Part shown: piece after piece, positions 7,973 to 15,460 of the stretch
Layout: every line of letters starts with the position of its first letter
Numbering within the stretch: position 1 is the first letter of the stretch
NCBI GenBank assembly: GCA_021792815.1
Contig: JAJYTX010000011.1
Span: 1-19,503, forward strand
From: Pseudomonadota bacterium
GTDB taxonomy: Bacteria > Pseudomonadota > Gammaproteobacteria > Steroidobacterales > Steroidobacteraceae
DNA: 19,503 bases
Direction of reading: 5' to 3'
Made by a program: the position numbers and the translations under genes
Notes under the pieces: model-generated
Told to the model about the DNA's origin: nothing
Database searches by the model: none
What the model saw: the letters and a program-made list of their open reading frames with translations, nothing else

Positions 7973-9112
7973 ATGCGTCGATGTCGGATGGCGATGGTGG
8001 GAGGAGGGCCCGGATCGTTCATTGGCCCGGTGCACGTCATGGCAGCGCAGCTCGACGGGGACATCGAGCTGGTGGCGGGCGCCTTCAGCTCACGCCCGGA
8101 AAAATCGGCCGAAGCCGGCCGCAACTATCGGATCGCTGCGGAACGCGCCTACGGGGACTACGCGGAAATGCTGGCACGCGAGGCGCAGCACGCGCAGCGC
8201 GCGGACTTCGTGGCGATCGTGACGCCGAACGTGCTGCATTTCGACGTGGCGCGCGCCGCGCTGCGAGCCGGATTTCACGTCGTGAGCGATAAGCCCGCCA
8301 CGGCCACACTCCGGGAAGCCGTGCAGCTGCGCGACGAGGTGAGTCGCAGCCGCAAGCTCTATGTTCTGACCCACACCTATACCGGCTATCCGCTGGTGCG
8401 GGAGGCACGCGACCTCTGCCGCAGCGGCGCAATCGGAGACATCCGCAAGGTGGTCGTCGAGTACACGCAGGGCTGGCTCAGCGAGCGCCTCGAATTGAGC
8501 GGCAACCGCCAAGCGGCCTGGCGGACCGACCCGGCCCGGGCGGGAGCCGGCGGCTGTAGTGGTGATATCGGCGTCCATGCGTTCAATCTCGTCGAATATG
8601 TCACCGGCCAGAACGTCGCGGCCATTTTCGCCGTACTGTCGCGCATCGCGCCCGGGCGGGCGCTGGATGACGACTGCAACGTTCTGCTGCGTCTCGCCAA
8701 TGGCGCGCCGGGGGTGCTGCATGCCAGTCAGATCGCGATCGGTGAGCGCAACAGGCTCGAGCTGCGTGTGTACGGCAGCAAGGGCTCGATCAGTTGGAAG
8801 CAGGAGGAACCGAATCGCCTGATGGTTCACTGGCCGGACCGGCCGACGGAAACGCGGCATGCGGGCTGCGGATATCTGGGCGCCACCGCCAGGCAGGCGA
8901 CCCGCCTGCCTGCGGGCCATCCGGAGGGGTACATCGAGGCCTTCGCCAATATCTATCGGGAGTTCGCCGCGCTTTTGCGCCGACGTGACGCGGGCGATGA
9001 GCAGGCGTGGAGCGACACGCTCTGCGGCATCGAAGCGGCGGTTCGTGGCATGACCTTCATCGAGAGGGCGATCGAGAGCAGTGCGCGGTCGGCATGGGTT
9101 CAGGTGGATTGA
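7973..9112 (+). CDS. Gfo/Idh/MocA family oxidoreductase (glycoside 3-dehydrogenase-like)
   Basis: A 379-residue cytoplasmic NAD(P)-dependent dehydrogenase. The start is ATG 7973, with AGAGG five bases upstream. The N-terminal Rossmann fold shows MAMVGGGPGSFIGPVH (about 7-21), then ADFVAIVTPNVLHF. The catalytic-lysine motif of the family appears as SDKP (Asp106-Lys107-Pro108). In the C-terminal domain, GDIGVHAFNLVEYVTG (about 197-212) supplies the conserved Asp198 and His202, which in relatives act on the sugar hydroxyl. The family oxidises a sugar hydroxyl. Close functional relatives that act on intact glycosides (for example DgpA of the puerarin pathway, and 3-keto-glucoside enzymes of Bacteroides and Agrobacterium) make 3-keto-glycosides for a following lyase/hydrolase. 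The partner gene encoding a TIM-barrel protein starts ten bases after the stop, as this pathway predicts. The glycoside 3-oxidation role is inference from context. No signal peptide is present. Confidence 0.9.
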   Translation: MRRCRMAMVGGGPGSFIGPVHVMAAQLDGDIELVAGAFSSRPEKSAEAGRNYRIAAERAYGDYAEMLAREAQHAQRADFVAIVTPNVLHFDVARAALRAGFHVVSDKPATATLREAVQLRDEVSRSRKLYVLTHTYTGYPLVREARDLCRSGAIGDIRKVVVEYTQGWLSERLELSGNRQAAWRTDPARAGAGGCSGDIGVHAFNLVEYVTGQNVAAIFAVLSRIAPGRALDDDCNVLLRLANGAPGVLHASQIAIGERNRLELRVYGSKGSISWKQEEPNRLMVHWPDRPTETRHAGCGYLGATARQATRLPAGHPEGYIEAFANIYREFAALLRRRDAGDEQAWSDTLCGIEAAVRGMTFIERAIESSARSAWVQVD

Positions 9113-9122
9113 GCAGCGGAAT

Positions 9123-10175
9123 ATGAAGACACTCAAAGGCCCCGGAATTTTTCTCGCCCAGTTCGCATCCGACTCGGCGCCGTTCGACACTCTGGAACAC
9201 ATGGCGCGGTGGGCCGCGGATCTCGGCTATAAAGCCGTACAGATCCCGAGCTGGGACAAGCGCCTGTTCGATCTCGAGACGGCGGCCGCCAGCAAGGAGT
9301 ATTGCGCCGAACTGCAGGGCGTGCTCGCGGCTCACGGTCTCGTGGTGAGCGAGCTGGCGACGCATCTGCAGGGACAGCTCGTCGCGACTCATCCGGCGTA
9401 CGATGAGTTGTTCGAGGGTTTCGCGCCGGCCGAATTTCACGGCAAGCCGCGGCAGCGCCAGGAGTGGGCGACGGATCAGATGAAGCTCGCCGCGCGGGCG
9501 AGCCACAACCTGTCGTTACAGGCGCATGCGACCTTCTCCGGAGCGTTTGCCTGGCACCTGTTTTATCCCTGGCCGCAGCGCCCGGCGGGGCTGATCGATG
9601 CGGCGTTCACGGAACTCGCGCGGCGCTGGCGTCCCATCCTGGACGCGTTCGATGAGGCCGGTGTCGATGTGGCGTTCGAACTGCATCCGGGCGAGGATCT
9701 GCACGACGGCGCGAGTTTCGAACGCTTTCTCGAGGCGGTCGGAGGGCATCCACGGGCGAACATCCTGTTCGATCCCAGCCATTTCGTGCTGCAGCAGCTC
9801 GATTACCTGTCTTTCATCGACATATACCACACGCGCATCAAGTGTTTTCACGTGAAGGATGCGGAATTCCGCCCCAATGGACGCACAGGCGTGTACGGAG
9901 GATACCTGGACTGGATCGACCGCGCAGGGCGGTTCCGTTCCCTCGGTGACGGTCAGGTCGATTTCACCGCGATTTTCAGCAGGCTGGCCCAGTATGACTA
10001 TCCGGGCTGGGCCGTTCTCGAGTGGGAGTGCTGTCTGAAGCATCCGGAGGATGGCGCCCGGGAAGGCGCGCCATTCATCCGGGATCACATCATCCGGGTC
10101 ACGGAACGCGCGTTCGACGATTTTGCGGGCGGCGCGGCGGATGCGGCGCGCCTGCGCAGACTCCTCGGGCTCTGA
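9123..10175 (+). CDS. Xylose-isomerase-like TIM-barrel protein (3-keto-glycoside lyase / C-deglycosidase alpha-like)
   Basis: A 350-residue protein of the sugar phosphate isomerase/epimerase (AP_endonuc_2) TIM-barrel superfamily. The start is ATG 9123, ten bases after the oxidoreductase stop; the frame extends upstream to 9081 only by overlapping the end of that gene. Likely divalent-metal ligands are Glu186 in FELHPGEDLHDG, Asp217 in LFDPSHF, His243 in CFHVKDAEF and Glu300 or Glu302 in LEWECC. A GVYGGYLDW...SLGDGQVDF insertion precedes the last strands. The same fold and metal site occur in C-glycoside deglycosidase alpha subunits (DgpC/CarB type) and in enzymes that cleave 3-keto-glucosides. 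The tight pairing with a Gfo/Idh/MocA oxidoreductase supports a role in breaking the bond of an oxidised glycoside. True sugar isomerase or epimerase activity on a 3-keto sugar is the main alternative. Family assignment is secure; the reaction is inference. Confidence 0.88.
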   Translation: MKTLKGPGIFLAQFASDSAPFDTLEHMARWAADLGYKAVQIPSWDKRLFDLETAAASKEYCAELQGVLAAHGLVVSELATHLQGQLVATHPAYDELFEGFAPAEFHGKPRQRQEWATDQMKLAARASHNLSLQAHATFSGAFAWHLFYPWPQRPAGLIDAAFTELARRWRPILDAFDEAGVDVAFELHPGEDLHDGASFERFLEAVGGHPRANILFDPSHFVLQQLDYLSFIDIYHTRIKCFHVKDAEFRPNGRTGVYGGYLDWIDRAGRFRSLGDGQVDFTAIFSRLAQYDYPGWAVLEWECCLKHPEDGAREGAPFIRDHIIRVTERAFDDFAGGAADAARLRRLLGL

Positions 10176-10240
10176 CCCGGCAGCTCACCGTCCAGGTTCC
10201 GATCGACCCGGGGTGGCGAGGACGGCGGCAGCGGCCGCCG

Positions 10241-10264
10241 GCCCCCGCAGGACCCTTCGGGGGC
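10241..10264. terminator. Hairpin between convergent genes
   Basis: Perfect 7-bp arms GCCCCCG (10241-10247) and CGGGGGC (10258-10264) enclose a ten-base loop. The hairpin lies in the 105-base gap between the stop of the TIM-barrel gene and the 3' end of the minus-strand GH3 gene, where a bidirectional terminator is expected. There is no U-tract on either side, so its strength is doubtful. Confidence 0.4.
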
Positions 10265-10280
10265 GCTCAGCCGGCGCCGC

Positions 10281-12944
10281 TCAGTGCAGCGCAACGCGTG
10301 TCTGAAGCTCGACGCTGCGCGAGGAGCTCGCGACGTAAACGGAACGTCGGCCGCGCGCCAATCGCCAGTCGTCCCCTTGCGTCGACCAGTACTGCAGCTG
10401 TCGGAGCGGCACCCGCAGCGCCACGGCGCGGCTCGCACCGGGCGCCAGCGGCACCCGGGTGAATGCGGCGAGCGCGCGCACGGCAAACTGCGGCGCGCCG
10501 GGCTGCGCAGGCGCCGCCCCGAGATAGACCTGCGGGACGGCTGTTCCGGGGTAGTGCCCCACGTTTCGCACCACGAACCGGACGCGCAGTCCTCCGGCGA
10601 CAGTCCGGCGGACCCGCAGGGCGCTGTAGTTGAAACGCGTATAGGACAGGCCGTATCCGAACGGGAACAGCGGGGTGATCTTCTGTTGATCAAACCAGCG
10701 ATAGCCGATGAAGATGCCCTCTGAGAAGTGCGTGACCCCGTCGACACCCGCCGAGGAGCGATCGGGGTGCGCCGGATCATGGGACACATACTGCGCCAGG
10801 GCGCGCCCCCAGGTGAAGGGCAGGTGCCCGGACGGGTCGGCTCTGCCGGAGAGCAGGTTTGCGGTGACGAGTCCTCCGCCGTCCCCGGGGTACCACATCT
10901 GCAGCACCGCGCGGACCTGGTGCAGCCAGGGCAGCGCGACAGGCTGAGAAGTGTTGAGCACGACGATGGTGCGCGGGTTGACGGCGGCAATCGCCTCGAT
11001 GAGCCGGTTCTGGTGTCCGGGAAGCGTGTATGCGGGGCGGCCGCGGCTCCAGGCGAACACGATCGCGGTCCGGGCGCGCTTTGCCGTGGCAATCGCAGCG
11101 CGCAGATCACGGACGCGAGCCGCCGGCGTGAGCCAGTTCAGGCGCACCTGGACGGGGCGTCCGGAGGCATCGCCGTGCTCGGTGACCGTGATGCGGTGCC
11201 GTCCCTTGGCGAGCCGGAGCGCCACCCGCACGTTGTCCAGGTTGTCCGTCGTGGGCAGCACGTTGTCCTGCGCAGCCTGGAGAAAGTCCCCGTGCAGCAG
11301 CAGGTTGGCGCTCGCCGCCACCCGATGGCGATCGATTCTGAGCTCGCCGCTGCAGCCGAGCAGTTGCAGGTACAGCCAGTAGGTCCCGGTCCGCGGGATG
11401 TCGAGCGAGCCCCGCCACTGCTGGCTGCTGCCGGGCGGCAGGGGCCGATGAGACTGGAGGGTGAAGTCCAGCATACGGTCGACCGGCCCGGCCTTGCCGC
11501 CGGCGACGATCCGGATCAACCCGGGTTGGCCGGCGTGACTCAGGAGCGCGGCGGGAACCGGTACACCGGTCATGTCGTCCGCCACGGCAAAGCGGATATG
11601 CGCGCCCCTCACCCGGCGGGCCAGTTGCCGCAGCGCCTGAAGCGGGCTCAGATCCCGGTCGGGAAAGCCCAGGGAGCGCTCGCCGGATTGACCCACGGCC
11701 ACCACCTGGCCGGCGCCGGGACCGATCAGTGCGAGCGAACGCAGGTCGCGTGCGGTCAGCGGCAGGATGCGCCGGTCATTCTTCAAGAGAACCGCCGCGT
11801 CTTCGGCCGTCTGCTCGACGATCGGCAGGTCGGCGGCGAAAGGTACCGGCGACACGGTGGGTGAGACGTCAGCGTGCCCGAGCCATCCAAACCGCCGCAT
11901 CTGCAACAGGATCCGGCGGGCGGCGGACCGGACCCGGGAAACGCGCACCGTGCCGTGGCTGATCGCCGCGAGCATCCCGTGTGCGGGCGCGAGCGGTGGC
12001 AGGTGGAAAACGGCGGTCGCGGGCTCCTCGGGGATAGGGAACGCCGGGGGCGCGAACGGAACGCCACCGGGCGGGAGCGGTCGCGGCGGCGGCACGGTCG
12101 CGCAGAAATAGCACGGCAGATAGTGCAGTACCGAGCCCGGCATCTCGAGGTCGAGGCCGGAATTGATAAAGGAGGCGGAATGGGTTGCACCCCAGTCCGA
12201 GGTGACAAAACCGTCGAACCGCCAGCGGTCGCGCAACAGTCCGCGCAGCGTCGCCGAATCGTCGCACGCGTAGTAGCCATTGATCCGGTTGTACGAGCAC
12301 ATGATCGACGCAACGCCCGCGCGCACGGCGTAGCGAAACGGCTCCGCATAGATTTCGTGAAGCGCCTGCCCACCGACCACGACATCGTTCGCGCCGTCGT
12401 ACGCGATGAAGTGCTTGGCCTCCGCCATGACGCCCTGGCTCTGGATGCCACGAATCACGGCGGCACCGATCTCGCCGGTGAGCAGTGGGTCCTCGCCATA
12501 GGTATTGTAGGCGCGTACCCAGGCCGGATCGCGCATCAGATTGATGAAGGGCTGCAAGGCGACCTGAATGCCCAGGGCCCGGGCGTCTCTGCCTACCACG
12601 AGTCCGTTCCGATAAGCGTCCCGGCGGCTGAAGGTCGCGGCCAATCCCATCGTGCAGGTCAGCGCGGTGGCCCGCCGCCGGGTCAGCACCCCGGGCGGCC
12701 CGTCGGCGAACCGCAGGGCGGGCAGCCCGAGCGCCCGGTCGCCGGCGAGATAGCCCGCCTGACCCTGGTACCGGGCCGCCGGCTCGCGCTCACCGTGGAC
12801 CCTGCGAATCAGCTCGTGCAGCGGCATCTGCCGAAGAATATCGTTTACACGAGCGGAATTACCCAGTGAAACGCCCGGCGCCAGGCCAAGAACGCATGCC
12901 ACGGCGAGAATCCAGCGGAACGATGGCCGTGCGGCGGCATTCAT
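10281..12944 (-). CDS. Secreted GH3 family glycosidase (beta-glucosidase-like) with PA14-like and Fn3-like domains
   Basis: An 887-residue exported enzyme. The start is taken as ATG 12944 because GAGG lies nine bases upstream; an in-frame ATG at 12959 is possible. A signal peptide covers about 1-28 (FRWILAVACVLGLAPGVSLG). The GH3 N-terminal barrel includes LRFADGPPG, NTYGEDPLLTGE, AKHF (176-179) and the nucleophile motif FVTSDWGA with Asp250. A proline-rich, Cys-containing insertion (about 275-320) follows. The second alpha/beta domain begins near 372 (IVEQTAEDAAVLLKND). It is split by a PA14-like beta domain (about 475-605) and resumes at LPGHQNRLIEAIAAVNPRTIVVLN. A fibronectin-III-like domain ends the protein (about 772-852). 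The segment AWSRGRPAYTLPG (631-643) stands where GH3 enzymes usually carry the acid/base Glu before the LPG, and no Glu is present; PGDGGG also replaces the usual GxEGG. The gene is divergent from the second receptor. A beta-glucosidase role is likely, but specificity is unproven. Confidence 0.93.
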   Translation of the reverse strand: MNAAARPSFRWILAVACVLGLAPGVSLGNSARVNDILRQMPLHELIRRVHGEREPAARYQGQAGYLAGDRALGLPALRFADGPPGVLTRRRATALTCTMGLAATFSRRDAYRNGLVVGRDARALGIQVALQPFINLMRDPAWVRAYNTYGEDPLLTGEIGAAVIRGIQSQGVMAEAKHFIAYDGANDVVVGGQALHEIYAEPFRYAVRAGVASIMCSYNRINGYYACDDSATLRGLLRDRWRFDGFVTSDWGATHSASFINSGLDLEMPGSVLHYLPCYFCATVPPPRPLPPGGVPFAPPAFPIPEEPATAVFHLPPLAPAHGMLAAISHGTVRVSRVRSAARRILLQMRRFGWLGHADVSPTVSPVPFAADLPIVEQTAEDAAVLLKNDRRILPLTARDLRSLALIGPGAGQVVAVGQSGERSLGFPDRDLSPLQALRQLARRVRGAHIRFAVADDMTGVPVPAALLSHAGQPGLIRIVAGGKAGPVDRMLDFTLQSHRPLPPGSSQQWRGSLDIPRTGTYWLYLQLLGCSGELRIDRHRVAASANLLLHGDFLQAAQDNVLPTTDNLDNVRVALRLAKGRHRITVTEHGDASGRPVQVRLNWLTPAARVRDLRAAIATAKRARTAIVFAWSRGRPAYTLPGHQNRLIEAIAAVNPRTIVVLNTSQPVALPWLHQVRAVLQMWYPGDGGGLVTANLLSGRADPSGHLPFTWGRALAQYVSHDPAHPDRSSAGVDGVTHFSEGIFIGYRWFDQQKITPLFPFGYGLSYTRFNYSALRVRRTVAGGLRVRFVVRNVGHYPGTAVPQVYLGAAPAQPGAPQFAVRALAAFTRVPLAPGASRAVALRVPLRQLQYWSTQGDDWRLARGRRSVYVASSSRSVELQTRVALH
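12836..12849 (-). promoter_or_regulatory. Possible auxiliary half-operator inside the GH3 gene
   Basis: Minus-strand TGTAAACGATATTC shares its first ten bases exactly with the operators at 1766 and 13065, then diverges. It lies about 95 bases inside the GH3 coding region and about 230 bases from the centre of the operator at 13065, a spacing compatible with DNA looping by a LacI-type tetramer. It encodes the stretch RVNDI of the protein, so the match may be chance. Confidence 0.25.
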
Positions 12945-12953
12945 GGGACGGTG

Positions 12954-12957
12954 CCTC
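12954..12957 (-). promoter_or_regulatory. Ribosome-binding site deciding the GH3 start
   Basis: On the minus strand GAGG (12957 down to 12954) sits nine bases before the ATG at 12944. The earlier ATG at 12959 has only a weak purine stretch before it. This supports the shorter start, which also gives a compact signal peptide beginning MNAAARPSFR. Confidence 0.5.
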
Positions 12958-13057
12958 ATAATTGTAACCTGTTGATGCGGCAAATTAAATTTCGCGCCAA
13001 TCCCAACTGCAGCATCGGTCGCCGCAGCGGATGCTGACGTCCGTCATCTTGTCCCTC

Positions 13058-13085
13058 TTGCGAGTGTAAACGATTGCATTAAAAT
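13058..13085 (+). promoter_or_regulatory. LacI-type operator inside the promoter of TonB receptor 2
   Basis: A -35-like TTGCGA (13058-13063) and a -10 TAAAAT (13080-13085), 16 bp apart, flank TGTAAACGATTGCA (13065-13078). This repeats the architecture found at 1759-1786; 17 consecutive bases from the T of TGTAAAC are identical in both places. The site lies in the 184-base region shared with the divergent GH3 gene, so one bound repressor could affect both directions. I could not identify a convincing promoter for the GH3 gene in this gap. Confidence 0.75.
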
Positions 13086-13097
13086 TCCATACGAGGG

Positions 13098-13113
13098 GCG
13101 GCCGGCCGGCCGC
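13098..13113. repeat. Perfect 16-bp GC palindrome in the leader of TonB receptor 2
   Basis: GCGGCCGGCCGGCCGC is its own reverse complement and abuts the AGGGGA ribosome-binding site at 13114-13119. If transcribed (predicted start near 13092), it can fold as a 6-bp stem with a GGCC loop directly beside the Shine-Dalgarno sequence. Confidence 0.6.
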
Positions 13114-13128
13114 AGGGGAAAAATATCC

Positions 13129-15390
13129 ATGCATCTGACGAATCGTTCCTTGTTCCTATGGGTGAGTCTTGCGGCGATGGGCGCGATCAGCAGCGTGGCG
13201 CTGGCACAGAACTCGGCGCAGCGTGTCACCGGATCGGCCGTGCTCAGGCCTGCCGACATGCTTCAGGAAGTCATCGTGACCGCAGAGAAGCACCGGGAGA
13301 GCGCGCAGAAGACCGCGATTTCGATGAGTGTCTACAGCGGCGGGCAACTGCGCAGGCAGGGCGTCACCAGCATCCGGTCGTTGACCACCATCGATCCGAG
13401 CATCAACTTCACGACCCAGACCGGATCGGCTTACGTCGCGATCCGGGGCATCGCCAGCACTGATGTCACCGAAACCGGTGATCCCGCCGTGGCGATCTCG
13501 GAGGACGGGTTCTTTACGAACCGATCGTACGATCTGTTCGCCTCGCTGTTCGATCTGCAGCAGATCGAGGTGCTGAAAGGACCTCAGGGGACACTTTACG
13601 GGCGCAATGCGGCCGGCGGCGTCATCAATATCATCACGCAGAAGCCGACGAAGAAATTCGGCGGCTATCTGACCGCGGACGCGGGAAACTACGGCGCGCA
13701 GCTGTTCGAAGGAGCGCTCAACGTTCCGCTCGGCGCCCGCGTTCAGGCGCGGATTTCGGCCGAGTCCACCTACCATCAGGGTTATCGGCGCAATCCGGGC
13801 TTTGAAAACGGCGACAACGCGAACAACCGCGCGGTACGGCTGCAGCTGGCGTTTCAGCCGTGGACCGGCTTCGACGGCTGGCTGGAGATCCAGCACTCGC
13901 AGGAGTCCGGCACCGGAGACGTGGCGTACACCGGGCCGCTCGGCACCAGCGGACGCGGTGTGAGCGGCGGCGTCACCCCGCCGATCCCCTACGCGCGGGC
14001 CAACGGCTTTCCGCTGTACGCGCCGTTCAGCCTGGGCATGACCGATACGCGTTATCAGTGGCGTTTCACCCAGAAGGATCTGCCCGGCGGCCTGATGCTC
14101 ACCTATCTCGGCGGTTACGACAGCGTGCAGTATCAGCACCAGACGGACTCGACTCTCTACCCACAGACGGCCAATCCGCCGACGCAGTTCATCCAGAACG
14201 AGAATCCCGGTACACAGAACGAGGAAATCCGCTTGACCTCGGCGCCGGATTCCAGGCTGTTCTGGCAGGTGGGCGGATTTTACTTCCGCGAGCGCAACAG
14301 CCCGCTCTCGTCCGGATTGAAGGAGGAAGGCGGGCCGTACAACGGGCTGTATCTCATCAATTTTCACTATGGCGTGCTCACCACGTCCGAAGCCGGCTTC
14401 GGGCAGGTGCAGTACAGCCTGACGCGCGAACTCAAGGTGTCAGCAGGCTTGCGGTATACCAGGGATCACAAGGCGCGCAACGGCAACGCGTACCTTAACT
14501 GCCCGATCGCGGGCATTCCGCCCTTCCTCTACGGCGTGCTTGGCTGCAACGGGACGCCGCCGACGATCGTGACGCCAGGCAATGGTGACATCACCGAGTC
14601 GAAGACGACCTATCACCTGGGTGTCAACTGGTATCCGACCCGGGCCACCATGGTGTATGCGAAATACGATACCGGCTACAAGGCGGGCGGGTTCAATTCG
14701 AACGGTTCGGCGCCATCGGTCAATTACGGGCCGGAGACGGTCAAGTCCTTCGAGGTGGGCACCAAGAACACTCTGCTGCACCATCGGCTGGAGGCGGACC
14801 TGTCGCTGTTCGACATGAAGTACGATGGCTACCAGGCGAGCCAGTACACCCACGTGATCAGCGGCAGCGCCACCGGGGTGTTCAATGCCGGCAATGCCGA
14901 TGACTATGGAGCAGAGGGACAGATCGCCTATCTGATCACCCCGCGGACCCGGTTCAACCTCAACGCCACCTGGCTGCACGCGAAGTTCGTCAGCGGCAGC
15001 GCCGTCGACGCCAGTACGGGATTGAGTACACCGCTGTCCGGTGACTACCTGCCGAATGCGCCGGCGGCGTCGGCGACGGCGTCGCTGCAGCATACCGTGG
15101 GGCTGCCGAACGGCGCGGCGCTCACCGCGCAGATCGATGGCAAGTACCAGTCGAGATTCTACTTCGACATCTTCAATCATCCGGACACCTCGCAGCGCGC
15201 CTACGCCATGGGTGACGCGTCGCTGACCTACATGCCGGAGAGCGGTCGATGGAGTGTGGAGGGCTACGTGCGCAATTTCTCCAATGAGGTGGTGCTGGCG
15301 GATGCCGCGCGCAACCCGACGGCGGAGGGTAACAACTACGAGTTCCAGCCGCCGCGCACCTACGGCGTGCGTGTGACCGCGCATTTCTAG
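13129..15390 (+). CDS. TonB-dependent outer-membrane receptor 2
   Basis: A 753-residue outer-membrane receptor. The start is ATG 13129, with AGGGGA nine bases upstream. A clean signal peptide (1-26) ends ALA-QN. The TonB-box-like segment QEVIVTA lies at about 46-52. The plug domain (about 55-175) contains IEVLKGPQGTLYGRNAAGGVINIIT. The barrel follows, ending in VRVTAHF with a terminal phenylalanine. It is clearly paralogous to the receptor at 1847-4150: shared stretches include EIRLTSAPD, LTYLGGYD, RFNLNATWLHA and the GYxxGGxN loop, and the two promoters are also alike. The rhamnosidase-like gene begins 70 bases after the stop and is probably in the same transcript, suggesting that the receptor imports a rhamnose-bearing glycoside. 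No sensor-type N-terminal extension for sigma/anti-sigma signalling is present, so control is likely by the LacI-type operator alone. Confidence 0.94.
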   Translation: MHLTNRSLFLWVSLAAMGAISSVALAQNSAQRVTGSAVLRPADMLQEVIVTAEKHRESAQKTAISMSVYSGGQLRRQGVTSIRSLTTIDPSINFTTQTGSAYVAIRGIASTDVTETGDPAVAISEDGFFTNRSYDLFASLFDLQQIEVLKGPQGTLYGRNAAGGVINIITQKPTKKFGGYLTADAGNYGAQLFEGALNVPLGARVQARISAESTYHQGYRRNPGFENGDNANNRAVRLQLAFQPWTGFDGWLEIQHSQESGTGDVAYTGPLGTSGRGVSGGVTPPIPYARANGFPLYAPFSLGMTDTRYQWRFTQKDLPGGLMLTYLGGYDSVQYQHQTDSTLYPQTANPPTQFIQNENPGTQNEEIRLTSAPDSRLFWQVGGFYFRERNSPLSSGLKEEGGPYNGLYLINFHYGVLTTSEAGFGQVQYSLTRELKVSAGLRYTRDHKARNGNAYLNCPIAGIPPFLYGVLGCNGTPPTIVTPGNGDITESKTTYHLGVNWYPTRATMVYAKYDTGYKAGGFNSNGSAPSVNYGPETVKSFEVGTKNTLLHHRLEADLSLFDMKYDGYQASQYTHVISGSATGVFNAGNADDYGAEGQIAYLITPRTRFNLNATWLHAKFVSGSAVDASTGLSTPLSGDYLPNAPAASATASLQHTVGLPNGAALTAQIDGKYQSRFYFDIFNHPDTSQRAYAMGDASLTYMPESGRWSVEGYVRNFSNEVVLADAARNPTAEGNNYEFQPPRTYGVRVTAHF

Positions 15391-15460
15391 GCTGTGGCGG
15401 AGCGGGCGAAACGCCGGTGCCGCTCATGAGGGGCGTCGCCGGAGGGCATGTGAGCCGCTA

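Noticed and set aside
10331..10349. Inverted repeat CGACGT/ACGTCG with a GTAAACGG core resembling the operator
   Set aside because: It lies in the 3' end of the GH3 coding sequence, lacks the TGTAAACG half-site and is far from any promoter; probably chance.
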